A stretch of 64,000 nt of DNA from CADCTQ01 sp963844325 (GTDB taxonomy: Bacteria; Bacteroidota; Bacteroidia; Cytophagales; 172606-1). Numbering within the stretch: the stretch's first letter is position 1; each line of letters begins with the position of its first letter. Location: positions 5,828,001 to 5,892,000 of the forward strand of contig CAWJNV010000002.1 in assembly GCA_963844325.1 (NCBI GenBank), written 5' to 3'. This document shows positions 26,034-34,956 of the stretch, piece by piece. The position numbers and the translations under genes were made by a program. The notes under the pieces are model-generated. The model searched no databases, was not told where the DNA came from, and saw nothing but the letters and a program-made list of their open reading frames with translations.

Positions 26034-26690
26034 TACTTTGACGATGTTGTGTTTGACCGCGTACATGACGAGGCCGACGCGGTTTTTAACGTTGAGTTTT
26101 TTGAAGAGGTCTTCGCGGTAGCCGTCCACGGCGCGCAGGCCCACGTCCATGCGGTCGGCAATTTCCTTGTAAGTCAGTTCAGTGCAGGCCAGTTTGAGAA
26201 ATTCCACTTCGCGTTTGGTCAGCGTTACCGTCCCGGCGGGAACCGGATCGTTGCCCCGGTTGATGCTGCCCATCAGCGTGCCGCTCACCAGGTCGGAGTA
26301 GTGGAACCCCTTGCGTACCAGGTCGGTGAGTGCCGCGCGCAGGTCGGCCGGGTCGGCGTCTTTGAGGATGTAGCCCCGGGCCCCCGACTTGAGCATTTTG
26401 ATGATGGCCTCCTCCTTGTCGTACATCGAGAGGGCCAGCACCTTCACCTGCGGGTAGTGTCCCTGCAACCACGTGGCCGTTTCGTAGCCGTCCATCTCGG
26501 GCATGTTGATGTCGAGCAGCACAATGTCGGGCAGGTAGCCGGGCTGGAGCAGGCCGGTGAGTTCGCGGCCGTTGTTGGCTTCCCAGCGGACGGAGAAGCC
26601 GCTGAAACCATTGATGAGTTCTACCATTCCTTTGCGGAACAGTTTGTGGTCGTCTACGAGGGCTACGAGCACGGGGCTATCGGGTTGCAT
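26028..26690 (-). CDS. NarL/LuxR-type response regulator
   Basis: A 220-residue two-domain DNA-binding regulator. Receiver (1-125) with VALVDDHKLFRKG, phosphoacceptor in DIVLLDINMPEMDG and YILKDADP; C-terminal LuxR-type HTH with LTKREVEFLKLACTELTYKE, IADRMDVGLRAVDGYREDLF. It begins 7 bp after the stop of the histidine kinase upstream, the expected cognate partner. Confidence 0.94.
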   Translation of the reverse strand: MQPDSPVLVALVDDHKLFRKGMVELINGFSGFSVRWEANNGRELTGLLQPGYLPDIVLLDINMPEMDGYETATWLQGHYPQVKVLALSMYDKEEAIIKMLKSGARGYILKDADPADLRAALTDLVRKGFHYSDLVSGTLMGSINRGNDPVPAGTVTLTKREVEFLKLACTELTYKEIADRMDVGLRAVDGYREDLFKKLNVKNRVGLVMYAVKHNIVKVE

Positions 26691-26697
26691 ACGTATT

Positions 26698-27507
26698 TCA
26701 GGGTTGAGTAGTGGGCAGTGCGAGTTGAATGAGCGTCCCCTGGCCGGGGCGGCTTTCCACCGTCAGGCGGGCGTCGATGAGCCGGGCCCGGTGGAAGAGG
26801 TTGCCCATGCCCGTGCCCCGGTCGGCCCGGCCCGGCTCGTGCACGGCCGGCAGGTCGAAGCCCGCCCCGTCGTCGGCGATGCGAAGCAGGGTCTGGCGGG
26901 CGTCGTAGTCGAGCGAAATGGTGATCGACTTGGCCCGGGCGTGCTTGATGATGTTGTTGAGCGCCTCCTGGACGATGCGGAAAATGATGATCTGCTTCTG
27001 CGGGTCGAGGGTCTTTTCGGCGCCCTGTACGCGCAGGGCCGTTTCGTAGAGGCCCGTTTTGCGGATCTGGTCCAGTTCAAACCCCAGCGACTCGGAGAGC
27101 TTCTGGTGGCTGATGTGATCGGTGTTGAGCGACCTGGAGAGGTTGCGCAGGTCCTGGATGGCCTTGCCGACGAGTTCTTTGGTGGCGGCAATCTTGGGCA
27201 CGGCCGGGTTGTTGTCTTCCAGCAGAATGGTGTTGAGGTTGAGCTTGGCCAGCGAAAGCACCTGCCCGATGTTGTCGTGGATCTCCTGCGAGATGGTGAG
27301 CAGCGTCTGCTCCTTCATTTCGATCTCCGCCTTGAGCAGTTCCTGGTCGAACGACGCCCGCATGCCGGCTTTTTCGCGCTGGTACTGGCTGTACCGTTTC
27401 TGGTAGAACAGCAGAAAAAAGACAATGGTGCCCGCGGCCAGCAACAGTAACAAGGTGCAGGCAATGATGATTAAAACAATCTCTATTTGTGATTCGCCCT
27501 TCTGCAT
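26698..27507 (-). CDS. NarX/DesK-type sensor histidine kinase
   Basis: A 269-residue kinase with one N-terminal membrane helix (EIVLIIIACTLLLLLAAGTI) and no recognisable sensor domain. The HisKA_3 phosphorylation box is LLTISQEIHDNIGQVLSLAK, with ATPase motifs NNIIKHARA, ADDGAGFD and GTGMGNLFHRARL. The short N-terminus suggests that the overlapping membrane gene upstream or a cytoplasmic cue supplies the signal. ATG 27507 is chosen over the longer frame because it starts directly before the membrane helix. It overlaps the upstream gene by 25 bp. Confidence 0.93.
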   Translation of the reverse strand: MQKGESQIEIVLIIIACTLLLLLAAGTIVFFLLFYQKRYSQYQREKAGMRASFDQELLKAEIEMKEQTLLTISQEIHDNIGQVLSLAKLNLNTILLEDNNPAVPKIAATKELVGKAIQDLRNLSRSLNTDHISHQKLSESLGFELDQIRKTGLYETALRVQGAEKTLDPQKQIIIFRIVQEALNNIIKHARAKSITISLDYDARQTLLRIADDGAGFDLPAVHEPGRADRGTGMGNLFHRARLIDARLTVESRPGQGTLIQLALPTTQP

Positions 27508-28115
27508 AAAAATCCTGCGCTCAATAAACAATATTCAACAACAATTAAAATCTGCACGAGGACGTAGTATTTTTTTGCAACGTCCAGGTGGTTCTCAACC
27601 AGGTAGTTCAGCATGCCCAGGTAAGGTGTTTTGCCGGTATAATGAAAAAGCAGTCCCGTACTGATCCAGAACAGGGACTGCTGCGTGAGGTCGGCAAACT
27701 GGGGGGTTTGCACGAGCTGAATGAAGTAAATGCCCACCCACGTGAGCAGGGCCAACCCGCCGACCACGAAGGCGAACGTATGGAAGTCATCCCATTTCTG
27801 GAAAAAGGTGGTGTTGGCCAGAAAAAGTACCACGTAAAAGCCCATAAACCAGTGGATCACCTTTCTTATGACCGGCATCTCGATTGCCTTGCTGTAAATG
27901 AAGCTCAGGAAAACAACTTCCACCAGCGTGGACAGGTTGTACAACCAGAGGTTCTGCGTCTTTTGCCGGGCCAGGTAATAGCCGGCCGTTTCCAGCAGGG
28001 CCGTAAACAACAGGAACCACAAAAAATAACGCAGGTAGGGCGGGTCGAGCCGGCGGTAGTTGAACAAACAGACCAGCAGGCAGATGTAGATCACGATCAG
28101 GTCAAGTAAGCCCAT
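27483..28115 (-). CDS. Multi-pass membrane protein of unknown function
   Basis: A 210-residue integral membrane protein with about six or seven hydrophobic helices (LIVIYICLLVCLFNY, YFLWFLLFTALLETAGYYLA, FYVVLFLANTTFF, FAFVVGGLALLTWVGIYFIQ, VLVQILIVVEYCLLSAGFLC). No family recognised, though similar proteins next to NarX-like kinases occur in Cytophagales. Overlap of 25 bp with the kinase indicates co-translation, and it is a plausible membrane sensor partner. The longer frame to 28298 is rejected because the ATG at 28115 directly precedes the first helix. Confidence 0.8.
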   Translation of the reverse strand: MGLLDLIVIYICLLVCLFNYRRLDPPYLRYFLWFLLFTALLETAGYYLARQKTQNLWLYNLSTLVEVVFLSFIYSKAIEMPVIRKVIHWFMGFYVVLFLANTTFFQKWDDFHTFAFVVGGLALLTWVGIYFIQLVQTPQFADLTQQSLFWISTGLLFHYTGKTPYLGMLNYLVENHLDVAKKYYVLVQILIVVEYCLLSAGFLCRRANHK

Positions 28116-28270
28116 AAGGAAGCGTTTTAAGCACGACTGAAATCTAACTTGCCCCAGGGCACCCGGCCGGAAAACACCGGGCCGCCGGTTGCCCCAAGGC
28201 AACCGGCAGCCGGGGCAGGGCATTGCGTCTGTTTTCCGTCCAGGGCGGGCCGGCGTACCCCGGGGCGTTA

Positions 28271-28807
28271 CTACCTGTTCTTGCAGCTGGGCGGGCACAT
28301 GTTGCCGCCGTAGTCGTCGAAGTGTTCGTCGTCAATGTACAGCACGCGGCTGCCTTCTTCGAGCCGGTCGGTTTGCACCGTTCTGGTGCCGCCCCCGGGC
28401 TCCTCGATGGTTTCCTCGCGGGTGGTCGTGAACACAAAATTCTGTTTGCCCTTGGATAGCCCCTTGTGAATGCGGATGCCCGATACTTTTCCTTCCTTGA
28501 CGATCTTTCTGATCCTCTTTTCCTCTTTCGGGTCAAACTCAAACAACCGCAGCACGGCATCCAGGCACAACCAGCACGACAGTACCTCCTCCGCTGCCGG
28601 TTGGGCCTGCTTGGGGTCGGGTTGCCCGATGGCGTAACTGCTCTTACCCGCGTCGGCCTGCCCTCCCGGCGACCCGGCGTACTTGTTTTTGTAGTCCTCG
28701 ATCATATTACTGATTGTTTCCACCGATACGGATTTGTACCGGTCGTTGTCCAGGCCATCATCGCCCACGGGAACCAGGCGCAGCATTGCAGTAGATCCGT
28801 TTTTCAT
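28271..28807 (-). CDS. Hypothetical protein with C-terminal CPPSC
   Basis: A 178-residue hydrophilic protein of no family known to me. It begins MKNGSTAMLRLVPVGDDGLD, has an internal cysteine pair (LSCWLCLDAVLRLFEFDP), a Lys/Glu-rich helix (PKEEKRIRKIVKEGKVSGIR), a beta-strand-like region (KQNFVFTTTREETI, TRTVQTDRLEEGSRVLYIDD) and ends GGNMCPPSCKNR. No signal peptide is seen. The four cysteines could bind metal. The frame continues upstream to 28960 but the ATG at 28807 is preceded by non-coding-like sequence. The gap 28808-29177 holds no other gene. Confidence 0.65.
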   Translation of the reverse strand: MKNGSTAMLRLVPVGDDGLDNDRYKSVSVETISNMIEDYKNKYAGSPGGQADAGKSSYAIGQPDPKQAQPAAEEVLSCWLCLDAVLRLFEFDPKEEKRIRKIVKEGKVSGIRIHKGLSKGKQNFVFTTTREETIEEPGGGTRTVQTDRLEEGSRVLYIDDEHFDDYGGNMCPPSCKNR

Positions 28808-29177
28808 TGCAGTAGAGGTTTGGTTGAATAATGAGTTGGTTGGGGTGGATTCGGCTTCCGCAGTGAAATTAGAAGAAAATTCGGGGGAACCTACACCCAC
28901 TGCCCGGACAGCGATTTTTTTCGTGAATAATAAATTTCTGTAAATCAGGCAGATAAACAATATTACCCACCGGTACAGCCGCTATTTTCACGGCCGTACC
29001 GGGAAAAACCCCCTCCCGGGCGGGGCGGAATTCCCCCCCCGGCAGGTGTACAAAAACCCGCCCCCGAAGCGTGATAACCTCGTTGTACACGCGAATACAA
29101 AGGAGGACATTTGCCTAGCTCTTTTCCACTGAAATAAGCCGAGCAATCCTGACCACTGCCCTAACCCCTTAAAGAAG

Positions 29178-29993
29178 ATGAACGCTGTACCCCACGTGAC
29201 TGGCTCCCGGGCCGCGCAGGCTGCCGGGCCCGATGACTTTGCCGCCCTGATGCGCCTCTGGCAGTCGCAACCTTACGAGTGCCGGACCGGCCGGTCGGAG
29301 TACGGGCAAACCCTGGCCGGCCACCCTTCGCTGGCCCTCATGCTCGGGCTGGGGCCGTGCGTCACCTGGATCTTCGACCTGCGGACGGGCAGCTACGAAT
29401 TCATGAGCGCCAACGTGGAACGCCTGCTGGGGTATTCGCCCCGCCAGTTCACGACCGGGGGCATTGCCTTTGCCCGCGGGCTGCTGCACCCCGAAGACGC
29501 CGGCACCGCCTGGAAACTGCTGCTGCGGGTCTACCAGTGCCTGCTCGACCTGCCGGCCCGCCACCGCTCCCTGGCCGGGCTCAGCCGCGACTACCGCCTG
29601 CGCCGGGCCGACGGCACCTACGTGCGCCTGCTCGAACAAAGCAAGGTGCTGCAAGTGGACCGCCGGGGCAACGTGACCCACCTGCTGGGCGTGTGCACCG
29701 ACATCACCGACTGGAAGCGGAGCGACGTGCTCTCGGCCTCCGTTGATTCGGCCTACGCCCACACCTGCGTCACGGCCGCCGACGCGCCCGGCAGCAGCCC
29801 CCGCGGCCTCAGCCAGCGCGAACGGGAGATCATCCGCCTGGTGTCGGAAGGCTACAACAGCCAGGAAATCGCCGACCAACTCTTCATCAGCGTGCACACC
29901 GTCAACACGCACCGCCGCAACATCAGCGGCAAAACCAACACCCGCACCGCCGGCAGCCTCGTACGCTTCGCGCTGACCAACAGCATCGCCTGA
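29178..29993 (+). CDS. PAS domain LuxR-family transcriptional regulator
   Basis: A 271-residue cytoplasmic one-component regulator. A PAS_3-like sensor fold covers about 55-185 (VTWIFDLRTGSYEFMSANVE, RLLGYSPRQF, LLHPEDAGTAWKLL, DYRLRRADGTYVRLLEQSKV, LLGVCTDITDWKR). The C-terminal LuxR HTH is LSQREREIIRLVSEGYNSQE, IADQLFISVHTVNTHRRNIS. The PAS ligand is unknown. AAAGAAG just before the ATG may help ribosome binding. A family C hairpin begins 3 bp after its stop codon. Confidence 0.9.
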   Translation: MNAVPHVTGSRAAQAAGPDDFAALMRLWQSQPYECRTGRSEYGQTLAGHPSLALMLGLGPCVTWIFDLRTGSYEFMSANVERLLGYSPRQFTTGGIAFARGLLHPEDAGTAWKLLLRVYQCLLDLPARHRSLAGLSRDYRLRRADGTYVRLLEQSKVLQVDRRGNVTHLLGVCTDITDWKRSDVLSASVDSAYAHTCVTAADAPGSSPRGLSQREREIIRLVSEGYNSQEIADQLFISVHTVNTHRRNISGKTNTRTAGSLVRFALTNSIA

Positions 29994-29996
29994 ATG

Positions 29997-30110
29997 GTAC
30001 ACTGATCTAATCGTACACTGATCTGTTATGATGGTTATGATTTATTATGATTTTTTCCGGAATCCTTTTTAATCCGCCCCAATCATAATCATCATAACAG
30101 ATCAGTGTAC
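29997..30110. repeat. Family C hairpin, copy 2
   Basis: GTACACTGAT at 29997-30006 and again at 30013-30022; inner arm TTATGATGGTTATGATT; right side AATCATAATCATCATAAC then ATCAGTGTAC at 30101-30110. Follows the PAS-LuxR stop codon directly. Confidence 0.92.
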
Positions 30111-30128
30111 TGTTCCCCATTAAAAACA

Positions 30129-30164
30129 GCGCCGCCGCTACTCCTCACGAAGTAGCGGCGGCGC
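30129..30164 (-). terminator. Terminator of prfC
   Basis: Perfect 14-bp arms GCGCCGCCGCTACT / AGTAGCGGCGGCGC; on the minus strand followed by TGTTTTTAAT. It lies 25 bp after the prfC stop codon. Confidence 0.9.
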
Positions 30165-30188
30165 CTGCATTTTCAATTATGGGTTAAC

Positions 30189-31781
30189 CTACGCCGTCTC
30201 CTGGCTGTGCTCGGAGATGAAGTGGAACTGGATTTCGGGGTACTGGCGCATGGCCGAGGTGAGCATGTATTCCGATTCGGACAGGTACACGGGCCGCTCA
30301 TCCTTGTCGTAGGCAATGTGGTTGGACTTGCGCAGCATGAACTCCCGGAGCTTCTGGGGATTATCTGACGTGAGCCAGCAGGCCTTGTGGATGGGCAGCG
30401 GGTAAAGGTTGCACGAGGCGCCGTATTCGCCCTCCAGCCGGAAGCGGATCACGTCGAACTGGAGTTCGCCCACCGTGCCGATGATCTTGCGGTTGCCGGG
30501 CTGCAAGGTAAAGAGCTGCGCCACCCCTTCGTCGGTAAGCTGGCTGATGCCCTTTTCGAGTTGCTTCGTCTTCAGCGGGTTGGCGTTCACCACCTCGCGG
30601 AAGATTTCCGGCGAGAAGCTGGGAATGCCCTTGAACATCATAACCTCCCCTTCCGACAGCGTATCGCCGATCTTGAAGTTGCTGGTATCGTAGAGGCCCA
30701 CCACGTCGCCGGGCAGGGCGTCTTCGGTCACGTTCTTTTCGTTGCCCAGGAAGGAGTACGGGTTGTTGAAGCGCAGGCTTTTGCCCAGCCGCACGTGGTG
30801 GTAGAGCTTGTTGCGCTGGAACCGGCCCGAACACACCCGCAGGAAGGCGATCCGGTCGCGGTGCCGGGCGTCGAGGTTGGCGTGGATCTTGAACACGAAG
30901 CCGCTGAAGCCTTCTTCGTCGGCCGATACGGTGCGGCTGCCGGTGATTTTGGGGCCGGGGGGCGGGGCAATTTCCACGAACGTGTCGAGCAGTTCGCGGA
31001 TGCCGAAGTTGTTGAGGGCGCTGCCGAAGAATACCGGCGCCAGGTGCGCCTCGCGGTACGCCTCCACCTCGAACGGTTCGTACACGCCTTCCACCAGGGC
31101 CACCCCTTCGCGCAGTTCGTCGGCGTCGCGGCCGATCACCTCGTCGAGCCTGGGGCTGTCGAGCGAATCAATGGCGACGATGTTGGTTTCGATGCTGGTC
31201 TTGTTGGCGCTGAACAGGTCGAGGTGCTGGCGGTACAGGTTGTACACGCCCTTGAAGTCGGAACCCATGTTGATGGGCCAGCTCAGCGGCCGCACCTTGA
31301 TGTTGAGCTTGGTTTCCAGTTCGTCGAGCAGGTCGAAGGGGTCCTTGCCGGGCCGGTCGAGCTTGTTGACGAAGATCATCACCGGCGTGTTGCGCATGCG
31401 GCACACCTCCATCAGGCGCTGGGTTTGTTCCTCTACCCCCTTCACGCAGTCCACCACCAGGATCACGCTGTCCACGGCCGTAAGGGTGCGGTAGGTGTCT
31501 TCGGCAAAGTCCTTGTGGCCCGGCGTGTCGAGCAGGTTGATCTTGTAGCCCCGGTACTCGAAGCCCATCACCGAGGTTGCCACCGAGATGCCCCGCTGCC
31601 GTTCAATCTCCATGAAGTCGGACGCCGCGTGGTTCTTGACTTTGTTGGATTTGACGGCGCCGGCCGTCTGGATGGCCCCGCCGAAAAGCAGGAACTTCTC
31701 GGTCAGCGTGGTTTTGCCCGCATCGGGGTGGGAGATGATCGCAAAGGTGCGCCTCCGTTCTATTTCTTCCTTAATGCTCAT
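30189..31781 (-). CDS. prfC: Peptide chain release factor 3
   Basis: A 530-residue translational GTPase that recycles RF1/RF2 from the ribosome. G1 SHPDAGKTTLTEKFLLFGGA, G2 region RGISVATSVMGFEY, G3 LLDTPGHKDFAEDTYR, G4 FVNKLDRPGKDP; domain 2 and the C-terminal domain (EKGISQLTDEGVAQLFTLQ, GTVGELQFDVIRFRLEGEYG) are complete, and the length matches RF3 (about 525-530). It is a single gene with its own promoter about 110 bp upstream and a strong terminator. Confidence 0.97.
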   Translation of the reverse strand: MSIKEEIERRRTFAIISHPDAGKTTLTEKFLLFGGAIQTAGAVKSNKVKNHAASDFMEIERQRGISVATSVMGFEYRGYKINLLDTPGHKDFAEDTYRTLTAVDSVILVVDCVKGVEEQTQRLMEVCRMRNTPVMIFVNKLDRPGKDPFDLLDELETKLNIKVRPLSWPINMGSDFKGVYNLYRQHLDLFSANKTSIETNIVAIDSLDSPRLDEVIGRDADELREGVALVEGVYEPFEVEAYREAHLAPVFFGSALNNFGIRELLDTFVEIAPPPGPKITGSRTVSADEEGFSGFVFKIHANLDARHRDRIAFLRVCSGRFQRNKLYHHVRLGKSLRFNNPYSFLGNEKNVTEDALPGDVVGLYDTSNFKIGDTLSEGEVMMFKGIPSFSPEIFREVVNANPLKTKQLEKGISQLTDEGVAQLFTLQPGNRKIIGTVGELQFDVIRFRLEGEYGASCNLYPLPIHKACWLTSDNPQKLREFMLRKSNHIAYDKDERPVYLSESEYMLTSAMRQYPEIQFHFISEHSQETA

Positions 31782-31888
31782 TGTGTATTGGTGCCTTTCC
31801 GGTCCGGAAGGAGGTGTATCGGTAATGTGAATGCTTACCTTTCATAAATGGGAGAAGCCGGCAAAAAGTTCACCGGCGCCGCAGGGTG

Positions 31889-31896
31889 CAAAGGTA
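31889..31896 (-). promoter_or_regulatory. Probable -7 box of prfC
   Basis: Minus strand TACCTTTG, exact TAnnTTTG match, leaving a leader of about 100 nt before the prfC start. Confidence 0.5.
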
Positions 31897-31908
31897 GGCA
31901 ATTCCGGA

Positions 31909-32022
31909 CAGTGAACAGTAAACAGTAAGCAGTGAACAGTGAACAGTAAACAATGGACATTTGGCAATGCTGATTACTGCTCACTGATTACTGTTCACTG
32001 CTCACTGTTTACTGCTCACTGA
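31909..32022. repeat. Family D heptamer hairpin (CAGTAAA vocabulary)
   Basis: Left arm ACAGTGAACAGTAAACAGTA, AGCAGTGAACAGTGAACAGT; right arm TTACTGCTCACTGATTACTG, TTCACTGCTCACTGTTTACT. Same wording as 1064-1197. The right arm ends in the 3' end of the kinase gene at 32009. Confidence 0.85.
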
Positions 32023-33397
32023 CCATTTCTTCCGACACCGGCAGGCGGACGTTGAACTTGCTGCCCTGGCCGGGTTGGCTTTCCACGCCGATGGTGCCGC
32101 CGTTGCGTTCCACGAATTCGCGGCAGACGGCCAGGCCGAGGCCCGTACCCGGTTCGCCGGCCGTGCCCCTGGTGGTGTGCTTGACGTGGACCGAGAAGAT
32201 CTTGTCCATCACTTCGGGCTGCATGCCCACGCCGTTGTCTTCCACGACCAGTTCCACGAAGTCGCCGCGGCGGCGGGCCTCGATGCGCACTTTGCCGCGG
32301 TCGGGCGTAAACTTGATGGCGTTGGAGACCAGGTTGCGGAACACCGTTTCCACCATGTTGGCGTCGGCCCGGATGGCGAGGTCGCGGGGAATGTTGTTTT
32401 CGAGGGCAATGTGTTTGAGCGCCGCCGCGGCCTGCAACGGTCCGCATACTTTTTCGGCCGACTCGAACGGCCGGAAGCGGGTCGTGCGGACGCCCACCTG
32501 TTCCATTTGCAGGCGGCCCCAGGTGAGCAGGTCTTCCACCAGCATTTCCGTTTGCCGCGCCGATTGCAGGGCCAGGGCGGCCATCTTCCGCGCCTCTGCC
32601 GGGCCGGAGGTACAGGCCGGGTCGTCCATCATTTCGAGCAGGAGCCGCGTGTTGCGCGTGGGGCCCCGCAGGTCGTGGCTGATGATCGAGAAAAACTGGC
32701 TCTTCTGGTTGTTGAGTTGCAGCAGGGCGTCTTCTTTCGCTTCGCGTTCGGTAATGTCGTTGTACACCAGTACGCCCAGCAGCCCGGCCAGGAGCAGGCC
32801 CAGCGCAATGGTTGCCAGGTTGGTCCACTTGCTGATGTGCAGCAGGTCGCGGGACTCCTGTTTTTTCTGCGCCGAAAAGCTTTCCAGCATCGTCTTGAGT
32901 TCGCAGGAGGTCTGTTCGATGCGGTTGTTGAGCAGTTGGGCCCGGCCGCGGCGCTTTTCCAACCCCTGTCTGTCCACGGCTTCCCCCTTTTCGATGGCAA
33001 CGGCCTTGGCCAGCAACTGGAAACGCTTCTTCACCAGGCTGTCCAGTTCCTGCACCCTCCGGCTGCCGAGCGAATCGCCGCGGGTGAGCGCCTGGAGGGC
33101 TTTGAGGTACTGGCGCGTATCGTTGCGGGCGTGTTCGTACTGGTAGAGAAACTCCACCTGCTCGGAGGCGGCAAAGGCGTGCACCCCCGACTCGGAAGCC
33201 TCCAGCTTGACGCCCAGCAGGTCGATCTTGCTGATGAGCGAATCGGTGTGCTCGATGAGGGCGTTGTTCTCGAACAGGTTTTTCGACACCTGGTAGGAGT
33301 AGCCCAGCGACGTGAGCAGCAGCACCACCGAAGCAGTCAGCAGGATGATCAGCGTGAGTACAATCGGAAACTTTTTTTGGGAAATGCTTACAAACAT
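32009..33397 (-). CDS. Sensor histidine kinase with CHASE3-like periplasmic domain
   Basis: A 462-residue membrane kinase. Two membrane helices (FPIVLTLIILLTASVVLLLT near residue 10-30; LATIALGLLLAGLLGVLVYN near 195-215) bracket a helical periplasmic domain of about 160 residues resembling CHASE3 (LISKIDLLGVKLEASESGVH, RDDTRQYLKALQALTRGDS-like). The cytoplasmic part has H-box ISHDLRGPTRNTRLLLEMM, N-box VFRNLVSNAIKFTPD, G1 VEDNGVGM and G2 GTGLGLAVCREFVER. No regulator gene is adjacent. ATG 33397 is preferred to the longer frame at 33460 because it directly precedes the first helix. Confidence 0.92.
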   Translation of the reverse strand: MFVSISQKKFPIVLTLIILLTASVVLLLTSLGYSYQVSKNLFENNALIEHTDSLISKIDLLGVKLEASESGVHAFAASEQVEFLYQYEHARNDTRQYLKALQALTRGDSLGSRRVQELDSLVKKRFQLLAKAVAIEKGEAVDRQGLEKRRGRAQLLNNRIEQTSCELKTMLESFSAQKKQESRDLLHISKWTNLATIALGLLLAGLLGVLVYNDITEREAKEDALLQLNNQKSQFFSIISHDLRGPTRNTRLLLEMMDDPACTSGPAEARKMAALALQSARQTEMLVEDLLTWGRLQMEQVGVRTTRFRPFESAEKVCGPLQAAAALKHIALENNIPRDLAIRADANMVETVFRNLVSNAIKFTPDRGKVRIEARRRGDFVELVVEDNGVGMQPEVMDKIFSVHVKHTTRGTAGEPGTGLGLAVCREFVERNGGTIGVESQPGQGSKFNVRLPVSEEMVSEQ

Positions 33398-33654
33398 TCT
33401 GTATGGCCTGGTTTTCTCAAAAAAACGCAATTCCGCCGGGCATATTAGGGCAAATCCCAACCATCAATTACAGATGTAGGTTTCGGGTGGGTTTTGGCCG
33501 GTTACCGGGGGAAGGGTTGGCAGTGTCCGGTTCCGGGCGGGCGTTGTCCGGTTGCGTGCGGCAATGGGGCCGGAAATGGCTCTGAGAGGCCACTGGGGAC
33601 AGTTTAGGGCACCGGCGCGGCGCTGGCAGGCAAATTGTAAGACGTATCCCCATT

Positions 33655-33690
33655 TGCCTGTCTCATGTCTCACGTCTAAAATCTTATGTC
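33655..33690. repeat. Family D heptamer stretch (GTCTCAT vocabulary)
   Basis: GTCTCATGTCTCACGTCTAA, AATCTTATGTC, same words as 25937-26033. It provides an apparent ATG (33686) upstream of the preferred start of the next gene. Region 33398-33654 shows no gene; it contains several GTCCGGTT-like words. Confidence 0.6.
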
Positions 33691-33703
33691 TACTTCCAAT
33701 CGC

Positions 33704-34174
33704 ATGTCCACTTTTTTACGCATTTGCCTGGCGGGCCTTTTAACGGCGGCTTTCTTCCCCGCCCGGGCCCAGCAGACTTCCCCCGATGAGGCCGCCATCA
33801 AAGCGGCGTGTTTCAACTACATTGATGCTTTTTACAAGGCCGACACCACGCTGGCCTACCGGAGCATTCACCCGACCCTCCAGAAGCGGGGCTTTTACTA
33901 CGACGAGAAAGCCGGCGGTTACTCCAAGCAACTGGAAATGCCTTTTCCGGCCCTGGTCAAGCTGGCCGGCACCTGGAACAAAGACGGCAAACGGGCCAAC
34001 GCCAGTTCGCCCCGGGCGGCGGCCGTGCTCGACGTAGCCGACAAAACGGCTTCGGCCAAGGTAACCGCCCAGTGGGGCATCGACTACCTGCACCTGGTGA
34101 AAGAAAACGGCCAGTGGTACATTATCAACGTGCTCTGGCAATCCCCGCCCCGCCTGCTGGCCGGCGCCAAATAG
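33704..34174 (+). CDS. Exported NTF2-like (putative lumazine-binding) protein
   Basis: A 156-residue secreted protein. Signal peptide MSTFLRICLAGLLTAAFFPA ending ARAQQ; then the small NTF2-like fold typical of the Lumazine_bd_2 group: AAIKAACFNYIDAFYKADTT, YRSIHPTLQKRGFYYDEKAG, VLDVADKTASAKVTAQWGID, YLHLVKENGQWYIINVLW. Function is unknown in this group. The frame is open to an ATG at 33686 inside a repeat, but 33704 gives a clean signal peptide. Confidence 0.85.
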   Translation: MSTFLRICLAGLLTAAFFPARAQQTSPDEAAIKAACFNYIDAFYKADTTLAYRSIHPTLQKRGFYYDEKAGGYSKQLEMPFPALVKLAGTWNKDGKRANASSPRAAAVLDVADKTASAKVTAQWGIDYLHLVKENGQWYIINVLWQSPPRLLAGAK

Positions 34175-34225
34175 AGGGAGACGGCAGACCGGAGGAAAGG
34201 AGACGGGAGGAGGATCGGGAGGATT
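34175..34225. repeat. Family D heptamer stretch (GGAGACGG vocabulary)
   Basis: GGGAGACGGCAGACCGGAGG, AAAGGAGACGGGAGGAGGAT, the same words as 12369-12430 and 44740-44800. Confidence 0.55.
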
Positions 34226-34228
34226 AGG

Positions 34229-34770
34229 CGGAGAGCCGGCAGAAGGTGTTGCCTAGTGGGCAGGACCGCGTCGTGGGCAGGCTGCGCACGGCGGGGAGGC
34301 TACGCATGGCGGGCAGGCTGCGCATCGTGGGAAAGCATCGCGTCGCAGGTACGCATCGTGGGAAAGCGTCGCGTCGCAGGTACGCATCGCAGGTACGCAT
34401 CGCGGGAAAGCGTCGCATCGCGGGGTGGACCGCGTCGCGGCTCCCCTCCTCGGAGGGGGCTGGGGGTGGGTTTACCGATATGTCACCACTTATCCAGGGA
34501 TCAGTGCATCATCATAATTAGAGGATTACCACAATGGACTACCGGCAGGAGGGAAAACATTCCGATGATCCCCATATTACGCGTAGCATATAAGTAAACC
34601 CACCCCCTAACCCCTCCGAGGAGGGGAGCCGCGACGCGGTCCACCCCGCGATGCGACGCTTTCCCGCGATGCGTACCTGCGACGCTTTCCTGCGACGCGA
34701 CGCTTTCCCACGATGCGTACCTGCGACGCGACGCTTTCCCACGATGCGCAGCCTGCCCGCCATGCGGCCC
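34229..34770. repeat. Family B composite inverted repeat, copy 2 (most complete)
   Basis: Central arms at about 34430-34475 and 34594-34633 (as in 1-330) enclose about 118 bp. Outside them, on both sides and in mirror orientation, are tandem degenerate units of about 10-17 bp (GCATCGTGGGAAAGC, GTCGCGTCGCAGGTAC / GCGATGCGTACCTGCGACG). The whole is a 540-bp imperfect palindrome. It was checked as a possible CRISPR and does not fit, since units vary and there are no spacers. Region 34175-34956 holds no gene. Confidence 0.88.
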
Positions 34771-34956
34771 AAGTCTCCCTCCCGGTTTTTCTCCCGTCTC
34801 CTTACTTTTCAACCCGCTTTTCCGACGATTGGGAATGCCGATGTGGCCTTCCGAAGGTGCGACTGTTCCAATCTCCGTCGCCAACCCTCACCTTTGTTGC
34901 ACCCCCTTCGGCTCATCAAAACATCGCCCATTCGCTCATCCGCATTCTGCCCAATC

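Noticed and set aside
34229..34440. Tandem GCATCGCGG / GGTACGCATCG units as a possible CRISPR array
   Set aside because: Units are 8-18 bp, vary in sequence, have no regular unique spacers and are mirrored on the other side of the element; no cas genes nearby.
34651..34956. N-terminal 102 codons of the ORF that continues into the membrane protein at 34957
   Set aside because: Encoded by repeat DNA (RRFPAMRTCDAF-type peptide); true protein starts at the ATG 34957.
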